The notes beneath the pieces are model-generated. The model had not been told where the DNA came from and searched no databases. It saw only the letters and a program-made list of their open reading frames with translations. Source: Bradyrhizobium sp. MOS002 (GTDB lineage: Bacteria > Pseudomonadota > Alphaproteobacteria > Rhizobiales > Xanthobacteraceae). From it: 64,000 nt of DNA. The stretch covers positions 1 to 64,000 of the forward strand of contig NZ_PYFX01000007.1 of the NCBI RefSeq assembly GCF_003020115.1, read 5' to 3'. Within the stretch, counting starts at the first letter, position 1; every line of letters starts with the position of its first letter. The translations under genes and the position numbers were made by a program. Positions 26,018 through 37,253 of this stretch are shown piece by piece.

Positions 26018-26066
26018 AGCATGATCCGGAAAAGTGTGCAGCGGTTTTCCGACCAGATCATGCTCA
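26018..26066. repeat. Short palindromic repeat, AGCATGATCCGGAAAAGTG type
   Basis: AGAGCATGATCCGGAAAAGTG and the right arm TTTTCCGACCAGATCATGCTC form an imperfect hairpin between flgB and flgC. This element is a familiar intergenic palindrome in rhizobia. Here it sits inside an operon, where it may affect mRNA processing. Confidence 0.7.
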
Positions 26067-26089
26067 AAAATGAGGGCTGGAGATAGATC

Positions 26090-26515
26090 ATGGCGAATGA
26101 TTCAAGCGACTTTGCCCGCTCGATGGCGATCGCGACCTCCGGTCTGCGGGCGCAGGCCGGGCGCATGCGGGTGATCTCGGAGAACATCGCGAATGCGGAT
26201 TCGACGGCGCCGACCGCCGGCGGCGATCCTTACCGGCGCAAGGTGCCGACCTTCTCCTCCGCGCTCGACCGTACACTCGACGCGCAGGTCGTCACCCTCG
26301 GCAGGATCAAGCCCGACCAGTCCAATTTCCGCACCAAATACGAGCCGAACAATCCGGCGGCGGATGCAACCGGCAACGTCAAATATCCCAACGTGAACTC
26401 GGTGGTCGAGATGACCGACATGCGCGACGCGCAGCGGTCGTACGAGGCCAATCTCAACATCATCAGCGCGACGCGCCGGATGATCCAGCGCACCCTCGAC
26501 ATCCTCAAGAGCTGA
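26090..26515 (+). CDS. flgC: Flagellar proximal rod protein FlgC
   Basis: A 141-residue rod protein with SMAIATSGLRAQAGRMRVISENIANADST at the N-terminus (SGLRAQAGRMRVISENIANA). The FlgC-specific centre includes DPYRRKVPTF, and the C-terminal coil is VNSVVEMTDMRDAQRSYEANL. It forms the proximal rod. It is followed by fliE after 16 bases. Confidence 0.96.
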   Translation: MANDSSDFARSMAIATSGLRAQAGRMRVISENIANADSTAPTAGGDPYRRKVPTFSSALDRTLDAQVVTLGRIKPDQSNFRTKYEPNNPAADATGNVKYPNVNSVVEMTDMRDAQRSYEANLNIISATRRMIQRTLDILKS

Positions 26516-26531
26516 ACAGGACATTTGAACC

Positions 26532-26840
26532 ATGGCAACACCGACAATTGCCGCCAACGCCTATGCAAACCTCGCCCGCGTGCTGGAGAACAGCGGTGCC
26601 GGCAAGGGCAGCGAGCCGAGCGGGCAGTCCTTTGCCTCTCTTCTGAAAGACACTGTCGGCAGCGTCCTGGAGTCCGGCCGCAAATCCGACGCGCAGACGG
26701 TGGCGATGGCCGCCGGCAAGGCCAACGTGATGGACGTGGTGACGGCGGTCGCAGACACCGACGTCGCCGTATCCACGCTGGTCTCGGTCCGCGACCGCGT
26801 GATCGCGGCATATGAAGACATCATGAAGATGCCGATCTGA
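26532..26840 (+). CDS. fliE: Flagellar hook-basal body complex protein FliE
   Basis: A 102-residue protein with the FliE core SFASLLKDTVGSVLESGRKSD and the end LVSVRDRVIAAYEDIMKMPI, typical of the family. FliE joins the MS ring or export gate to the rod. It is co-transcribed after flgC. A palindromic repeat separates it from fliQ. Confidence 0.93.
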   Translation: MATPTIAANAYANLARVLENSGAGKGSEPSGQSFASLLKDTVGSVLESGRKSDAQTVAMAAGKANVMDVVTAVADTDVAVSTLVSVRDRVIAAYEDIMKMPI

Positions 26841-26866
26841 TTTTTGGCGCTCGCGCCCGCCCCAAT

Positions 26867-26947
26867 CGTCATTGCGAGCGCAGCGAAGCAATCCAGAGTC
26901 TTTCCGAAGCGGCAGTCTGGATTGCTTCGCTGCGCTCGCAATGACGG
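26867..26947. repeat. Palindromic repeat, CGTCATTGCGAG type, copy 2
   Basis: CGTCATTGCGAGCGCAGCGA and AGCAATCCAGAGTC are mirrored by TCTGGATTGCTTCGCTGCG and CTCGCAATGACGG. The arms are almost perfect. It lies between fliE and fliQ within the same-strand flagellar gene row. Confidence 0.85.
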
Positions 26948-27013
26948 GGGATAGGCCTTCGCATCGCTCGCAAGAGCGGTGGGAGGCGAGGAATAAGACA
27001 AAGGAATTGCGAA

Positions 27014-27277
27014 ATGACCGGACCGGAAACCCTCGACGTCGCGCGTGATGCGATCTGGACCATCGTGATCGTGTCGTCGCCCCTGATGGTGGTCGGCCTC
27101 GTGGTCGGCGTCGTCGTGTCGCTGTTCCAGGCGCTGACGCAGATCCAGGAGCAGACGCTGATCTACGTGCCGAAGATCCTGGCCATCTTTGCCACAATGC
27201 TGTTGGCCTTGCCGTTCATGGCCGACGCGCTGCATTCCCACATGCTGCGGATATCGTCGCGAATCATCGGCGGCTGA
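27014..27277 (+). CDS. fliQ: Flagellar export protein FliQ
   Basis: An 87-residue protein with two membrane helices. ARDAIWTIVIVSSPLMVVGLVVG and SLFQALTQIQEQTLIYVPKI are the FliQ signature. It is part of the FliPQR export gate. An AAGGA lies before the ATG. It is followed by fliR after 17 bases. Confidence 0.96.
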   Translation: MTGPETLDVARDAIWTIVIVSSPLMVVGLVVGVVVSLFQALTQIQEQTLIYVPKILAIFATMLLALPFMADALHSHMLRISSRIIGG

Positions 27278-27294
27278 GGCACAATGCGCCCATC

Positions 27295-28065
27295 ATGCGC
27301 ATCGACGTCTCGCTGCTGCCGGCGCTTGCCGCCTCCTTCATGCTCGCCTTTGCCCGGGTCGGCGCGATGGTGATGCTGTTGCCGGGTCTGGGCGAGACCA
27401 ATATCCCGACACGGATCAAACTGTCGATCGCGCTTCTGCTCACGCTGATCATCCTGCCGTTGCATCGCAATGCCTATCAGGTCGACATGGGCTCGATCGC
27501 GCCGCTGCTGGTCCTGATGCTGCATGAGATCGTCATCGGCATCGTGCTGGGGGCGACCGCGCGGGTGACGTTGTCGGCGCTCCAGGTTGCCGGTTCCGTG
27601 ATCGCGCAGCAGATGGGGCTCGGCTTCGTCACCTCGGTCGATCCGACGCAGGGACAGCAGGGCGTGCTGGTCGGCAACTTCCTGACGATACTGGGGGTGA
27701 CGCTGCTGTTCGCCACCGACAGCCATCATCTGGTGATCGCGGCGCTGAACGACAGCTACACGATCTTCGCGCCGGGCGAGACCGTGTCGAGCGGCGATGT
27801 CGCCGCGCTGGCGACGCGCGCCTTCGCCGCCGCGTTCCGCCTGGGCTTGCAACTTTCCGGCCCGTTCCTGGTGTTCGGCCTCGTCTTCAACATCGGGCTC
27901 GGTGTGCTGGCGCGGCTGATGCCGCAGATGCAGGTCTATTTCGTCGGCGTGCCGCTGTCGATCTTCGCCGGCTTCCTGGTGCTCGCCGTCGTGCTCACGG
28001 CGATGATGGGCACCTATCTCGACTACTTCGTCGGTGTCATGCACCAAATGATGCCACTCAAGTGA
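27295..28065 (+). CDS. fliR: Flagellar export protein FliR
   Basis: A 256-residue integral membrane protein with about six helices. FARVGAMVMLLPGLGETNIPTRIKL, LLHEIVIGIVLG and VDPTQGQQG match FliR. It completes the export gate with FliP and FliQ and contacts FlhB, encoded next (11-base gap). Confidence 0.96.
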   Translation: MRIDVSLLPALAASFMLAFARVGAMVMLLPGLGETNIPTRIKLSIALLLTLIILPLHRNAYQVDMGSIAPLLVLMLHEIVIGIVLGATARVTLSALQVAGSVIAQQMGLGFVTSVDPTQGQQGVLVGNFLTILGVTLLFATDSHHLVIAALNDSYTIFAPGETVSSGDVAALATRAFAAAFRLGLQLSGPFLVFGLVFNIGLGVLARLMPQMQVYFVGVPLSIFAGFLVLAVVLTAMMGTYLDYFVGVMHQMMPLK

Positions 28066-28076
28066 CCGGGTGATCG

Positions 28077-29156
28077 ATGGCGGAAGACAACGATCCAGAG
28101 AGTCAAACAGAAGACCCGACGCAAAAACGTCTCGAAGAGGCGCTCGAACGCGGTGACGTCGCCAAGAGCCAGGAGATCAACACCTGGTTCATGATCGCGG
28201 GCGCCACGCTCGTGGTCTCGAGCTTCTCGGGGTCGGTCGGCAGCGGGCTGCTGGCGCCGATGCGCAACCTGCTCGCCAATTCCTGGATGATCAAGACCGA
28301 CGGCAGGGCTCTGCTCGCCCTGATGCAGCAGATCGAAGTCGCGGTGCTCGCGGCGATGGGCGTGCCGCTGCTGATGCTGGTGCTCGCGGCAATTGCCGGC
28401 AACCTGCTGCAGCACCGCCTGGTCTGGTCGGCCGAATCCCTCAAGCCCAAGTTCAGCAAGCTGTCGCCTGCCGAAGGCCTCAAGCGCATCTTCGGCAAGC
28501 AAGCGGCGGCGAACTTCCTCAAGGGTCTCGGCAAGCTGATCGTGCTCGGCGCGGTCATGACCACGATCCTGTGGCCGGAACGGCATCGCATGGAGGCGAT
28601 GGTCAGGCTCGATCCGGCCGCCATGCTCGGCGCCACCACCAGCCTGACCATTCACCTGCTCGGCGCGGTGGTCGCGGCGCTCGCGATCATCGCCATCGGC
28701 GACTATTTCTTCCAGTATCGCAGCTGGTTCCAGCGGCAGAAGATGTCGCTCCAGGAGATCAAGGAAGAGTACAAGCAGTCCGAAGGCGACCCGCACATCA
28801 AGGGCAAGCTGAGGCAGTTGCGCCAGCAACGCTCCAAGAAGCGCATGATGGCGGCGGTTCCCAAGGCCTCCGTGATCATCACCAACCCGACCCACTATTC
28901 GATCGCGCTGTCCTACGAGCGGGGCATGTCGGCGCCGATCTGCGTCGCCAAGGGCGTCGATAACCTCGCCTTCAAGATCCGGGAGATCGCGCGCGAGCAC
29001 GACATCCCGATCGTCGAGAACGTGCCGCTCGCCCGCGCGCTCTACGCCACCGTCGAGATCGACGAGGAAATCCCGACCGAGCACTACCATGCGGTCGCCG
29101 AAGTCATCGGCTACGTCATGCGTCTGAAGAGCGGATTCGGTGCCAGCCGGCAATAA
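28077..29156 (+). CDS. flhB: Flagellar export switch protein FlhB
   Basis: A 359-residue protein. The N-terminus has the charged DPESQTEDPTQKRLEEALERGDV motif (seen as TEDPTQKRLEEALERGDV). Four membrane helices follow, then a cytosolic domain with the autocleavage site NPTH at residues 270-273. Cleavage there switches export from rod/hook to filament substrates. It ends the fliQ-fliR-flhB row, 154 bases before cckA. Confidence 0.97.
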   Translation: MAEDNDPESQTEDPTQKRLEEALERGDVAKSQEINTWFMIAGATLVVSSFSGSVGSGLLAPMRNLLANSWMIKTDGRALLALMQQIEVAVLAAMGVPLLMLVLAAIAGNLLQHRLVWSAESLKPKFSKLSPAEGLKRIFGKQAAANFLKGLGKLIVLGAVMTTILWPERHRMEAMVRLDPAAMLGATTSLTIHLLGAVVAALAIIAIGDYFFQYRSWFQRQKMSLQEIKEEYKQSEGDPHIKGKLRQLRQQRSKKRMMAAVPKASVIITNPTHYSIALSYERGMSAPICVAKGVDNLAFKIREIAREHDIPIVENVPLARALYATVEIDEEIPTEHYHAVAEVIGYVMRLKSGFGASRQ

Positions 29157-29310
29157 AACCCCTGAAAAGTACTGGAAATGGCCGTAATCTGGGAATCAGC
29201 GTACCTTTCGCCCCTGCTGCCCTTGCGCCTGCGGGTCCGATTCAGGCAGGGAGGACCCTGCGCGCCCTGTAGCGCGTTGATTCTCTGCCGACAGGCTGTG
29301 CCAGCTTGAG

Positions 29311-31893
<2,583 letters not shown>

Positions 31894-32205
31894 GGCGCTC
31901 CCCGTTCTCCGTCATTGCGAGGAGCGAAGCGACGAAGCAATCCAGCCTGTCTCCGCGGAAACAGTCTGGATTGCTTCGCTTCGCTCGCAATGACGGGAAA
32001 GAAAGCGGAATTGCCGTCGCAAAAGCGACCGGTAACCCGCGACCGCGGCGCTCCGCTCACCCGGCCAAGCTGCCGCCAAATATGGGCTTTTGCCACATCC
32101 CCGCGACTGAGGGCCGCAGCCATAGGTTCCGATAGTGGCTTCCTTTTTACGGAAGGCTGCCCATCTTAGGGGCACGTCCCCATGCCGGGGATCTGGGAAA
32201 CGAAC
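31894..32205. other. Intergenic region cckA/tim44
   Basis: The 312-base gap contains one palindromic repeat (31910-31995). Then comes a stretch ending in the likely promoter and leader of the Tim44-domain gene. No coding sequence was recognised. Confidence 0.6.
31910..31995. repeat. Palindromic repeat, CGTCATTGCGAG type, copy 3
   Basis: CGTCATTGCGAGGAGCGAAG and AGCAATCCAGCCTGTC are mirrored by TCTGGATTGCTTCGCTTCGC and TCGCAATGACGG. It begins 17 bases after the cckA stop. Confidence 0.85.
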
Positions 32206-33174
32206 ATGAATTTCTCGCAACGCTCCCGCAGCCTCTTCAAGACGATTGCCGTCGTGCTGGCGCTTGCGCTGCCGACTGCGCTGGCGATCTCGTCCGCCGA
32301 CGCGCGCGTCGGTGGCGGCATGTCGTCGGGTTCGCGCGGTTCGCGCACCTATTCGGCCCCGCCATCGACCACGACCGCGCCGGGCTCGACCTCGCAGTTC
32401 AATCGGACCTACACCCAGCCGGGCGCAGGCATGAATTCGGCTGCCGCCGCACCCGCGCGCGGCGGCCTGTTCGGCCGGGCCGGCGGCTTCATGGGCGGCC
32501 TTGCGGCCGGCTTCCTCGGCGCGGGCCTGCTCGGCATGCTGTTCGGCGGTGGCCTGTTCGGCGGCCTCGGTGGCATGTCGTCGATCATCGGCCTGATCAT
32601 CCAGATCGTGCTCGTGGTGCTCGTGGTTCGGCTGGCGATGTCCTGGTGGCAGCGCCGCCATACTCCGCAGGCGGCCTATGCCAACGCTGACGCCGGTGCC
32701 GGTCCGGGACCGCAGGCAAACAACCGTAGTGGTCTTGGTGGCGGCTTCGGCTTCGGCGCCAACAACGCACCGCTCGAGATCAAGCCGGACGACTATGAGG
32801 CGTTCGAGCGCCTGCTCGGTGACGTCCAGTCCGCCTGGTCCAACGAGGACGTCGCCAAGCTGCACACGCTCGCGACGCCGGAAATGGTCTCCTATTTCGA
32901 GCAGGACCTCGGCCAGAACCGCGCGCGCAACGTCGTCAACAAGGTCAGCGACGTGAAGCTGTTGCAGGGCGACCTCGCGGAATCCTGGCGCGAAGGCGAG
33001 ACCGATTACGCGACGGTGGCGCTGCGCTTCGCGCTCACCGACAAGACGCTCGACCGCAATACCGGCGCGGTTGTCGCCGGCAGCGAGCAGCCGGGCGAGG
33101 CCACCGAAGTCTGGACCTTTGCCCGACGTCCGGGCGGCGCTTGGGAATTGTCGGCGATCCAGCAGACCAACTGA
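32206..33174 (+). CDS. Tim44-domain membrane protein
   Basis: A 322-residue protein. A signal-like hydrophobic N-terminus (residues about 12-34, ALALPTALAISSADA) is followed by a Gly/Ser/Thr/Pro-rich region and a Gly-rich membrane segment (about 85-120). A second hydrophobic span (IIGLIIQIVLVVLVVRLAM, about 128-148) comes next, then a C-terminal Tim44-like domain (EAFERLLGDVQSAWSNEDV to the end WELSAIQQTN). Bacterial Tim44-domain proteins of this kind are membrane-associated, and their function is poorly defined. The start at 32206 gives a standard export signal. A terminator follows. A degenerate copy of its 3' end occurs at 38443. Confidence 0.85.
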   Translation: MNFSQRSRSLFKTIAVVLALALPTALAISSADARVGGGMSSGSRGSRTYSAPPSTTTAPGSTSQFNRTYTQPGAGMNSAAAAPARGGLFGRAGGFMGGLAAGFLGAGLLGMLFGGGLFGGLGGMSSIIGLIIQIVLVVLVVRLAMSWWQRRHTPQAAYANADAGAGPGPQANNRSGLGGGFGFGANNAPLEIKPDDYEAFERLLGDVQSAWSNEDVAKLHTLATPEMVSYFEQDLGQNRARNVVNKVSDVKLLQGDLAESWREGETDYATVALRFALTDKTLDRNTGAVVAGSEQPGEATEVWTFARRPGGAWELSAIQQTN

Positions 33175-33196
33175 TCGCGCGTATAGCGACAAACGA

Positions 33197-33230
33197 GGGC
33201 GTCGTGCTTCGGCACGGCGCCCTTTTCGTT
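33197..33230 (+). terminator. Rho-independent terminator of tim44 gene
   Basis: GGGCGTCGTGC, a TTCG loop and GCACGGCGCCC form a stable stem, followed by TTTTCGTTT. Confidence 0.8.
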
Positions 33231-33342
33231 TGAGCGGCACGTTTCCGGTTCAGGCGGCCATTTGGGCGAAGCACTTAATTGCTTGTTGGCCGCGCAGAGC
33301 TGCCGCAATTTCGCGCCTGCCGGTTGGATGAGGAGATATTCC

Positions 33343-34728
33343 GTGAGCCATTGTGTTGCGCGCCTCGGGACAAACTACGAAGGCATTGCCAGGAGTTCGT
33401 CTCTGCTGCTGGAGGCGATCGGAACGGCGTATGACCGGATCGAGGCCGAGGGCGACCGCAATTGCTGGATCTATCTTCGCCCCCGGCAGGAGGCACTCGA
33501 AGAATGCCATAAGCTGGTGGCGCGCGCGCGGACGGGCGAAAATCTTCCGCTGCTCGGCATTCCATTTGGTGTGAAGGACAATATCGACGTCGCGGGAATG
33601 CCGACCACTGCCGCATGTCCGGCGTTCAGCTACACGCCCTGGCATTCCGCGCATAGCGTCGAACGCCTCACTGCAGCCGGCGCAATTTGCCTCGGAAAGA
33701 CCAATCTCGATCAGTTCGCCACAGGCCTATCCGGCGTGCGCTCGCCGCATGGCCCCTGCGCGTCCGTTGCCGATGCGCGCTATATTGCGGGCGGCTCCAG
33801 TTCCGGGTCCGCGGTCGCCGTGGCGGCCGGGCACGTCGCGTTCGCGCTCGGCACCGATACCGGCGGGTCCGGCCGCATACCTGCCGGCTTCAACAACATC
33901 GTCGGAATCAAGCCGACCGTCGGGCTGGTGTCATCGCGTGGCCTGGTGCCGAATTGCCCGACGATCGATTGCGTGTCGGTATTCTGCAACACTGTCAGCG
34001 ACGGCGAAGCAATCCTCGACATCATCGAAGGGTTTGATTTCGAAGATCCCTACAGCCGCCTGCCCAGAACCTTTTTCCCCGCCGACGGGGCGGCGGCATC
34101 ATTCCGGTTCGGCCGCGTTGCGCCGGCAGATCTCGAATGCTTCGGCATGTCGGAATGCGGCGAACTCTACGAGAGGGCCTGCGAACGTCTTGCTCATATC
34201 GGAGGAACGGCGGTCGAGGTGGACTTCGCCCCATTCCGCCAGGCCGGGGAGTTGATGTTCAGCGGTCCCTGGGTCGCGGAGCGGCACTCTGCCATCGCTT
34301 CTCTCATCGACGTCGAATCCGGCTCCTTGCTTGATGTCACGAGGACCGTGCTGGGCTCAGCCGCCGGCTATTCGGCGATCGACACGTTTGGTGCCATTCA
34401 CCGGCTGCACCGGCTTCGCCGCGACGCCGAAGCAATCTTTGCCGGCATCGATGCCCTGGTGGTTCCGACTGCTCCGCGGCCGTTCACACTGGAGGAGATG
34501 CATCGTGATCCGATCACCCTCAACAATCGTCTGGGCTACTACTCGTACTTTGCCAATCTACTCGATCTCTGCGGCGTCGCCGTTCCGAATGCGAAATTGC
34601 CGAACGGCATGCCCATGGGCGTGACCCTCCTGGCGCCGGCCTGGCACGATCGCGCGCTGATCGGACTGGCGCGGCGGTTCGAGGCCGGCGCAGACCGATC
34701 GGCGTTCGAATTGAAGTCTGGCGGCTAA
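33343..34728 (+). CDS. Amidase, allophanate-hydrolase-like
   Basis: A 461-residue amidase-signature enzyme. The Ser-cisSer-Lys triad is K78 (GVKDNID), S152 (GGSSSGSA) and nucleophile S176 (GTDTGGSGRIP). The stretch DNIDVAGMPTTAACPAFSYTP with GKTNLDQFATGLSGVRSPHGP follows the AtzF/DUR1 allophanate hydrolase pattern more closely than GatA. The C-terminal domain of full-length allophanate hydrolase is missing (about 600 aa is usual), and no urea carboxylase is near. A GTG at 33343 preceded by GAGGAG is preferred, with an ATG at 33328 also possible. It converges on a Crp/ABC operon and may hydrolyse the imported compound (inference). Confidence 0.85.
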   Translation: MSHCVARLGTNYEGIARSSSLLLEAIGTAYDRIEAEGDRNCWIYLRPRQEALEECHKLVARARTGENLPLLGIPFGVKDNIDVAGMPTTAACPAFSYTPWHSAHSVERLTAAGAICLGKTNLDQFATGLSGVRSPHGPCASVADARYIAGGSSSGSAVAVAAGHVAFALGTDTGGSGRIPAGFNNIVGIKPTVGLVSSRGLVPNCPTIDCVSVFCNTVSDGEAILDIIEGFDFEDPYSRLPRTFFPADGAAASFRFGRVAPADLECFGMSECGELYERACERLAHIGGTAVEVDFAPFRQAGELMFSGPWVAERHSAIASLIDVESGSLLDVTRTVLGSAAGYSAIDTFGAIHRLHRLRRDAEAIFAGIDALVVPTAPRPFTLEEMHRDPITLNNRLGYYSYFANLLDLCGVAVPNAKLPNGMPMGVTLLAPAWHDRALIGLARRFEAGADRSAFELKSGG

Positions 34729-34738
34729 AGGGCGGACA

Positions 34739-35464
34739 TTATTCCATCGCTCGCCCGAGCGTAGAAACATCCAGGATCGAAATCACGGATCTTTCGTATC
34801 TGATCACGCCTTCGTCCTGGAGCCGCGCGAGTTGCACGGTCACCCATTGGCGGGTGGATCCGATGAGGTTGGCGAGATCCCCGTGGGTAAACGGCATGCC
34901 GACGACGATCTCACCGTCGCGCTTCACGCCGTAGACGTGCGACAGGAAGATCAGCAGGCTATGCAGTCGCTCGGTGACCGAGCGCGTCCCAAGCATCTGG
35001 GCCATTGCCGAATAGCATCGCGCCTTGAATGCGAGGGCATCCAGCAAGGCGACGGCGATTGCCGGCGATTCAAGTGCAAGCCGCCGCAACGCCAGTCCGG
35101 GCATGAACGTCAACCGGCTGCGCTCGGCCGCAACCGATGTCCACATGTGCGGGCCTGTCCCGAATATGTCGGGCCCGCCGACGAAGTTGCCGGGAAACCA
35201 ATAAGCGAGCGTGACTTCGCGCCCTGACGGTGCCGCATAATAGCTGCGTATGCGCCCCTCGCTGATCAGGTAGATCCCGGCCTGTGCGTCGCCCTGAGAC
35301 CAAACCAGTTGGCCGGCTTCCAGGATCTTGTCGCGTCCTATCGCACGCAAGCGATTGCAATCAGCCCGGTTGAGACCATCCAGCAAGCCGGGCAGGGGTC
35401 TGACGAGATCGTCCGACTCCGCGAGCATCACGCCTGCCGCTATCGCGCTGTTCGCCGTGTGCAT
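34739..35464 (-). CDS. Crp/Fnr-family transcriptional regulator
   Basis: A 241-residue protein with a cyclic-nucleotide-binding-type beta barrel (residues about 30-140, AGIYLISEGRIRSYY, GREVTLAYWFPGNFVGG) and a C-terminal winged helix (MPFTHGDLANLIGSTRQWVTVQLARLQDEGVI). It lacks an FNR-type N-terminal cysteine cluster. The start at 35464 (MHTANSAIA) is preferred over a longer frame. It is the last gene on the strand of the ABC transporter operon, 90 bases after the ATPase gene, and ends 10 bases from the converging amidase. It probably regulates transporter and amidase (inference). Confidence 0.85.
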   Translation of the reverse strand: MHTANSAIAAGVMLAESDDLVRPLPGLLDGLNRADCNRLRAIGRDKILEAGQLVWSQGDAQAGIYLISEGRIRSYYAAPSGREVTLAYWFPGNFVGGPDIFGTGPHMWTSVAAERSRLTFMPGLALRRLALESPAIAVALLDALAFKARCYSAMAQMLGTRSVTERLHSLLIFLSHVYGVKRDGEIVVGMPFTHGDLANLIGSTRQWVTVQLARLQDEGVIRYERSVISILDVSTLGRAME

Positions 35465-35554
35465 GGCCGGCTCCGCATGTGAGACCCGGCATCGACTATT
35501 CAAGAACCATGCCAGCCCTCTGCGGTCCACCTCAGACCCGCGGACTTCGGGTGA

Positions 35555-36415
35555 TCAGTTCGCATCCGACTGATTGAACGCCCGCAACCCTTCTGCGCGG
35601 ATGACGTCGAGACAATCCTTCTTGAGCGAATGATAAGCTGGCTCGACCAGGACAGAACTCGACCGTGGGCGCGGCAGCTTGACCGCGACTTCGCGTAGGA
35701 TGCGGCCAGGTCCCGCGCTCATGATAAGAACGCGGTCGGCCAGCACGATGGCTTCATCGATGTCATGCGTCACGAATACGATTGTCGCCTTGATCCGGTC
35801 GCGCAACGCGAGCAGATTGTCTTGCATCACCGTGCGGGTCTGCGCGTCGAGCGCCCCGAAGGGCTCGTCCATCAGCAGCACACGGGGCTGATTGGCCAGC
35901 GCTCGCGCGATCGCCACGCGCTGTTGCATGCCGCCGGACAGCGTGTTCGGATAAGCGTCGGCGAAACGCTTGAGGCCGACCATCGCGATCAGATCGTCGG
36001 CGATGGCATACGCTTCCGTCGTGGACTTCCCGAGCATCCTGGGGCCGTGGGCGATATTCCTGCGGACGGACTTCCAGGGGAAGAGATGCGGCTGTTGGAA
36101 CACCATGCCGACATCGGGACGCGGACTGTAGACGGGCGCGCCCTCGACCAGGATCTCGCCTTCGAACGGCACTTCCAGCCCGGCGATCGTATTGAGGACC
36201 GTCGACTTGCCGCAGCCGGAGGGCCCGGCGATGCAAACGAACTCGCCAGGCGCCACGTCAAACGAAACGCGATCGACCGCGATGACTTGCCCGCCCTTGG
36301 TGTCGAAAACGATGCTTAGGTTCGAGACTTGAATGGCGGGTTGTTTCCGCGCAGATTCGTCGGAGGCAGGCGAACTTGCCAGCGCCAGTTTCATGCTCGA
36401 TCGAGATCCCGACAT
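35555..36415 (-). CDS. ABC transporter ATP-binding protein, NitT/TauT type
   Basis: A 286-residue ATPase with Walker A GPSGCGKST, Q-loop QQPHLFPW, signature LSGGMQQRVAIARAL, Walker B VLLMDEPFGALD and switch His in FVTHDIDEA. It belongs to the SsuB/TauB/NrtD group, importers of sulfonates, nitrate, cyanate, taurine or amidine-like solutes. The ATG at 36415 overlaps the permease stop (TGATG), a classical coupled start, so it is preferred to the longer GTG form. Confidence 0.9.
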   Translation of the reverse strand: MSGSRSSMKLALASSPASDESARKQPAIQVSNLSIVFDTKGGQVIAVDRVSFDVAPGEFVCIAGPSGCGKSTVLNTIAGLEVPFEGEILVEGAPVYSPRPDVGMVFQQPHLFPWKSVRRNIAHGPRMLGKSTTEAYAIADDLIAMVGLKRFADAYPNTLSGGMQQRVAIARALANQPRVLLMDEPFGALDAQTRTVMQDNLLALRDRIKATIVFVTHDIDEAIVLADRVLIMSAGPGRILREVAVKLPRPRSSSVLVEPAYHSLKKDCLDVIRAEGLRAFNQSDAN

Positions 36416-37239
36416 CAGCGCCACCAGACGATACGTTCGGCAAGAGCCGCAAACAGCCGGTCGGCGATGAACGAAATCAACCCGAGCGCTGCGAGCCCGC
36501 CCATGACCTGGCCCGTTTGCAAATTCTGCTGCGCAATCTCGATCCTGTAGACAATGCCGGCGAAAGCGCCGGCCAGTTCAGCCGCGACAAGCGTGTAGAA
36601 GGAGATGCTGACGGCGGTGCGCAACCCGACCACAATGTAGGGAAGCGCGCCCAGCAGCACGATCTCCTGGAGCATCTGCCGTCTGGGCGTGCCGAGCATC
36701 AACGCCGCCCGAATGAGGCCACGGTCGACCTTTTGCACGCCGATGTGAGTCGAAAGCCATACCGTGAAGAATACGCCCCATACGACGAGGAACAATTTTC
36801 CCGCCTCCGACAGGCCGAACCATAGGATGACGATCGGCACGAAAGCAATCGGTGGAATTGGCCGCAGGATGTGGAATAGCGGGGACAGCAAGCTCGAGAT
36901 AACGGGGAATTGGCCGGTGAGGATACCGAGCAGGATACCGAGCGCGCCGCCCACGATGAACCCCGTGGTGACGCGAAAGAGGCTGGCTAACAGATCGCTA
37001 AAGAACTGTCCGCTTCGTATCCATTCAAGCACGGCCGCAGCAACCACCGTCGGCGGCGGAAACAGCACCATATTGACGGTCCCGGAACGGGAGACCAGCT
37101 CCCAGAGCCCAATGAACAAGGGAAGAGAAAGCGCCCCCACCAGAATATTGAGGCGGCGCAGCCCAACTGAATTCGGCCGCCGAGCGCGACCGCCAGTGCG
37201 AAGGGCAATATCGCTTTCTGCTGAAGTGGCTTCCGGCAT
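36415..37239 (-). CDS. ABC transporter permease, NitT/TauT type
   Basis: A 274-residue permease with six predicted membrane helices. The EAA loop reads ALMLGTPRRQMLQEIVLLGALPYIVVGLR (seen as GTPRRQMLQEIVLLGALPYI), and ILRPIPPIAFVPIVILWFGL is characteristic of SsuC/TauC. The start at 37239 (MPEATSAES) is chosen because the longer frame runs into the preceding gene. It lies 14 bases after the substrate-binding gene. Confidence 0.9.
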   Translation of the reverse strand: MPEATSAESDIALRTGGRARRPNSVGLRRLNILVGALSLPLFIGLWELVSRSGTVNMVLFPPPTVVAAAVLEWIRSGQFFSDLLASLFRVTTGFIVGGALGILLGILTGQFPVISSLLSPLFHILRPIPPIAFVPIVILWFGLSEAGKLFLVVWGVFFTVWLSTHIGVQKVDRGLIRAALMLGTPRRQMLQEIVLLGALPYIVVGLRTAVSISFYTLVAAELAGAFAGIVYRIEIAQQNLQTGQVMGGLAALGLISFIADRLFAALAERIVWWR

Positions 37240-37253
37240 GGCCACGCGGGTGC

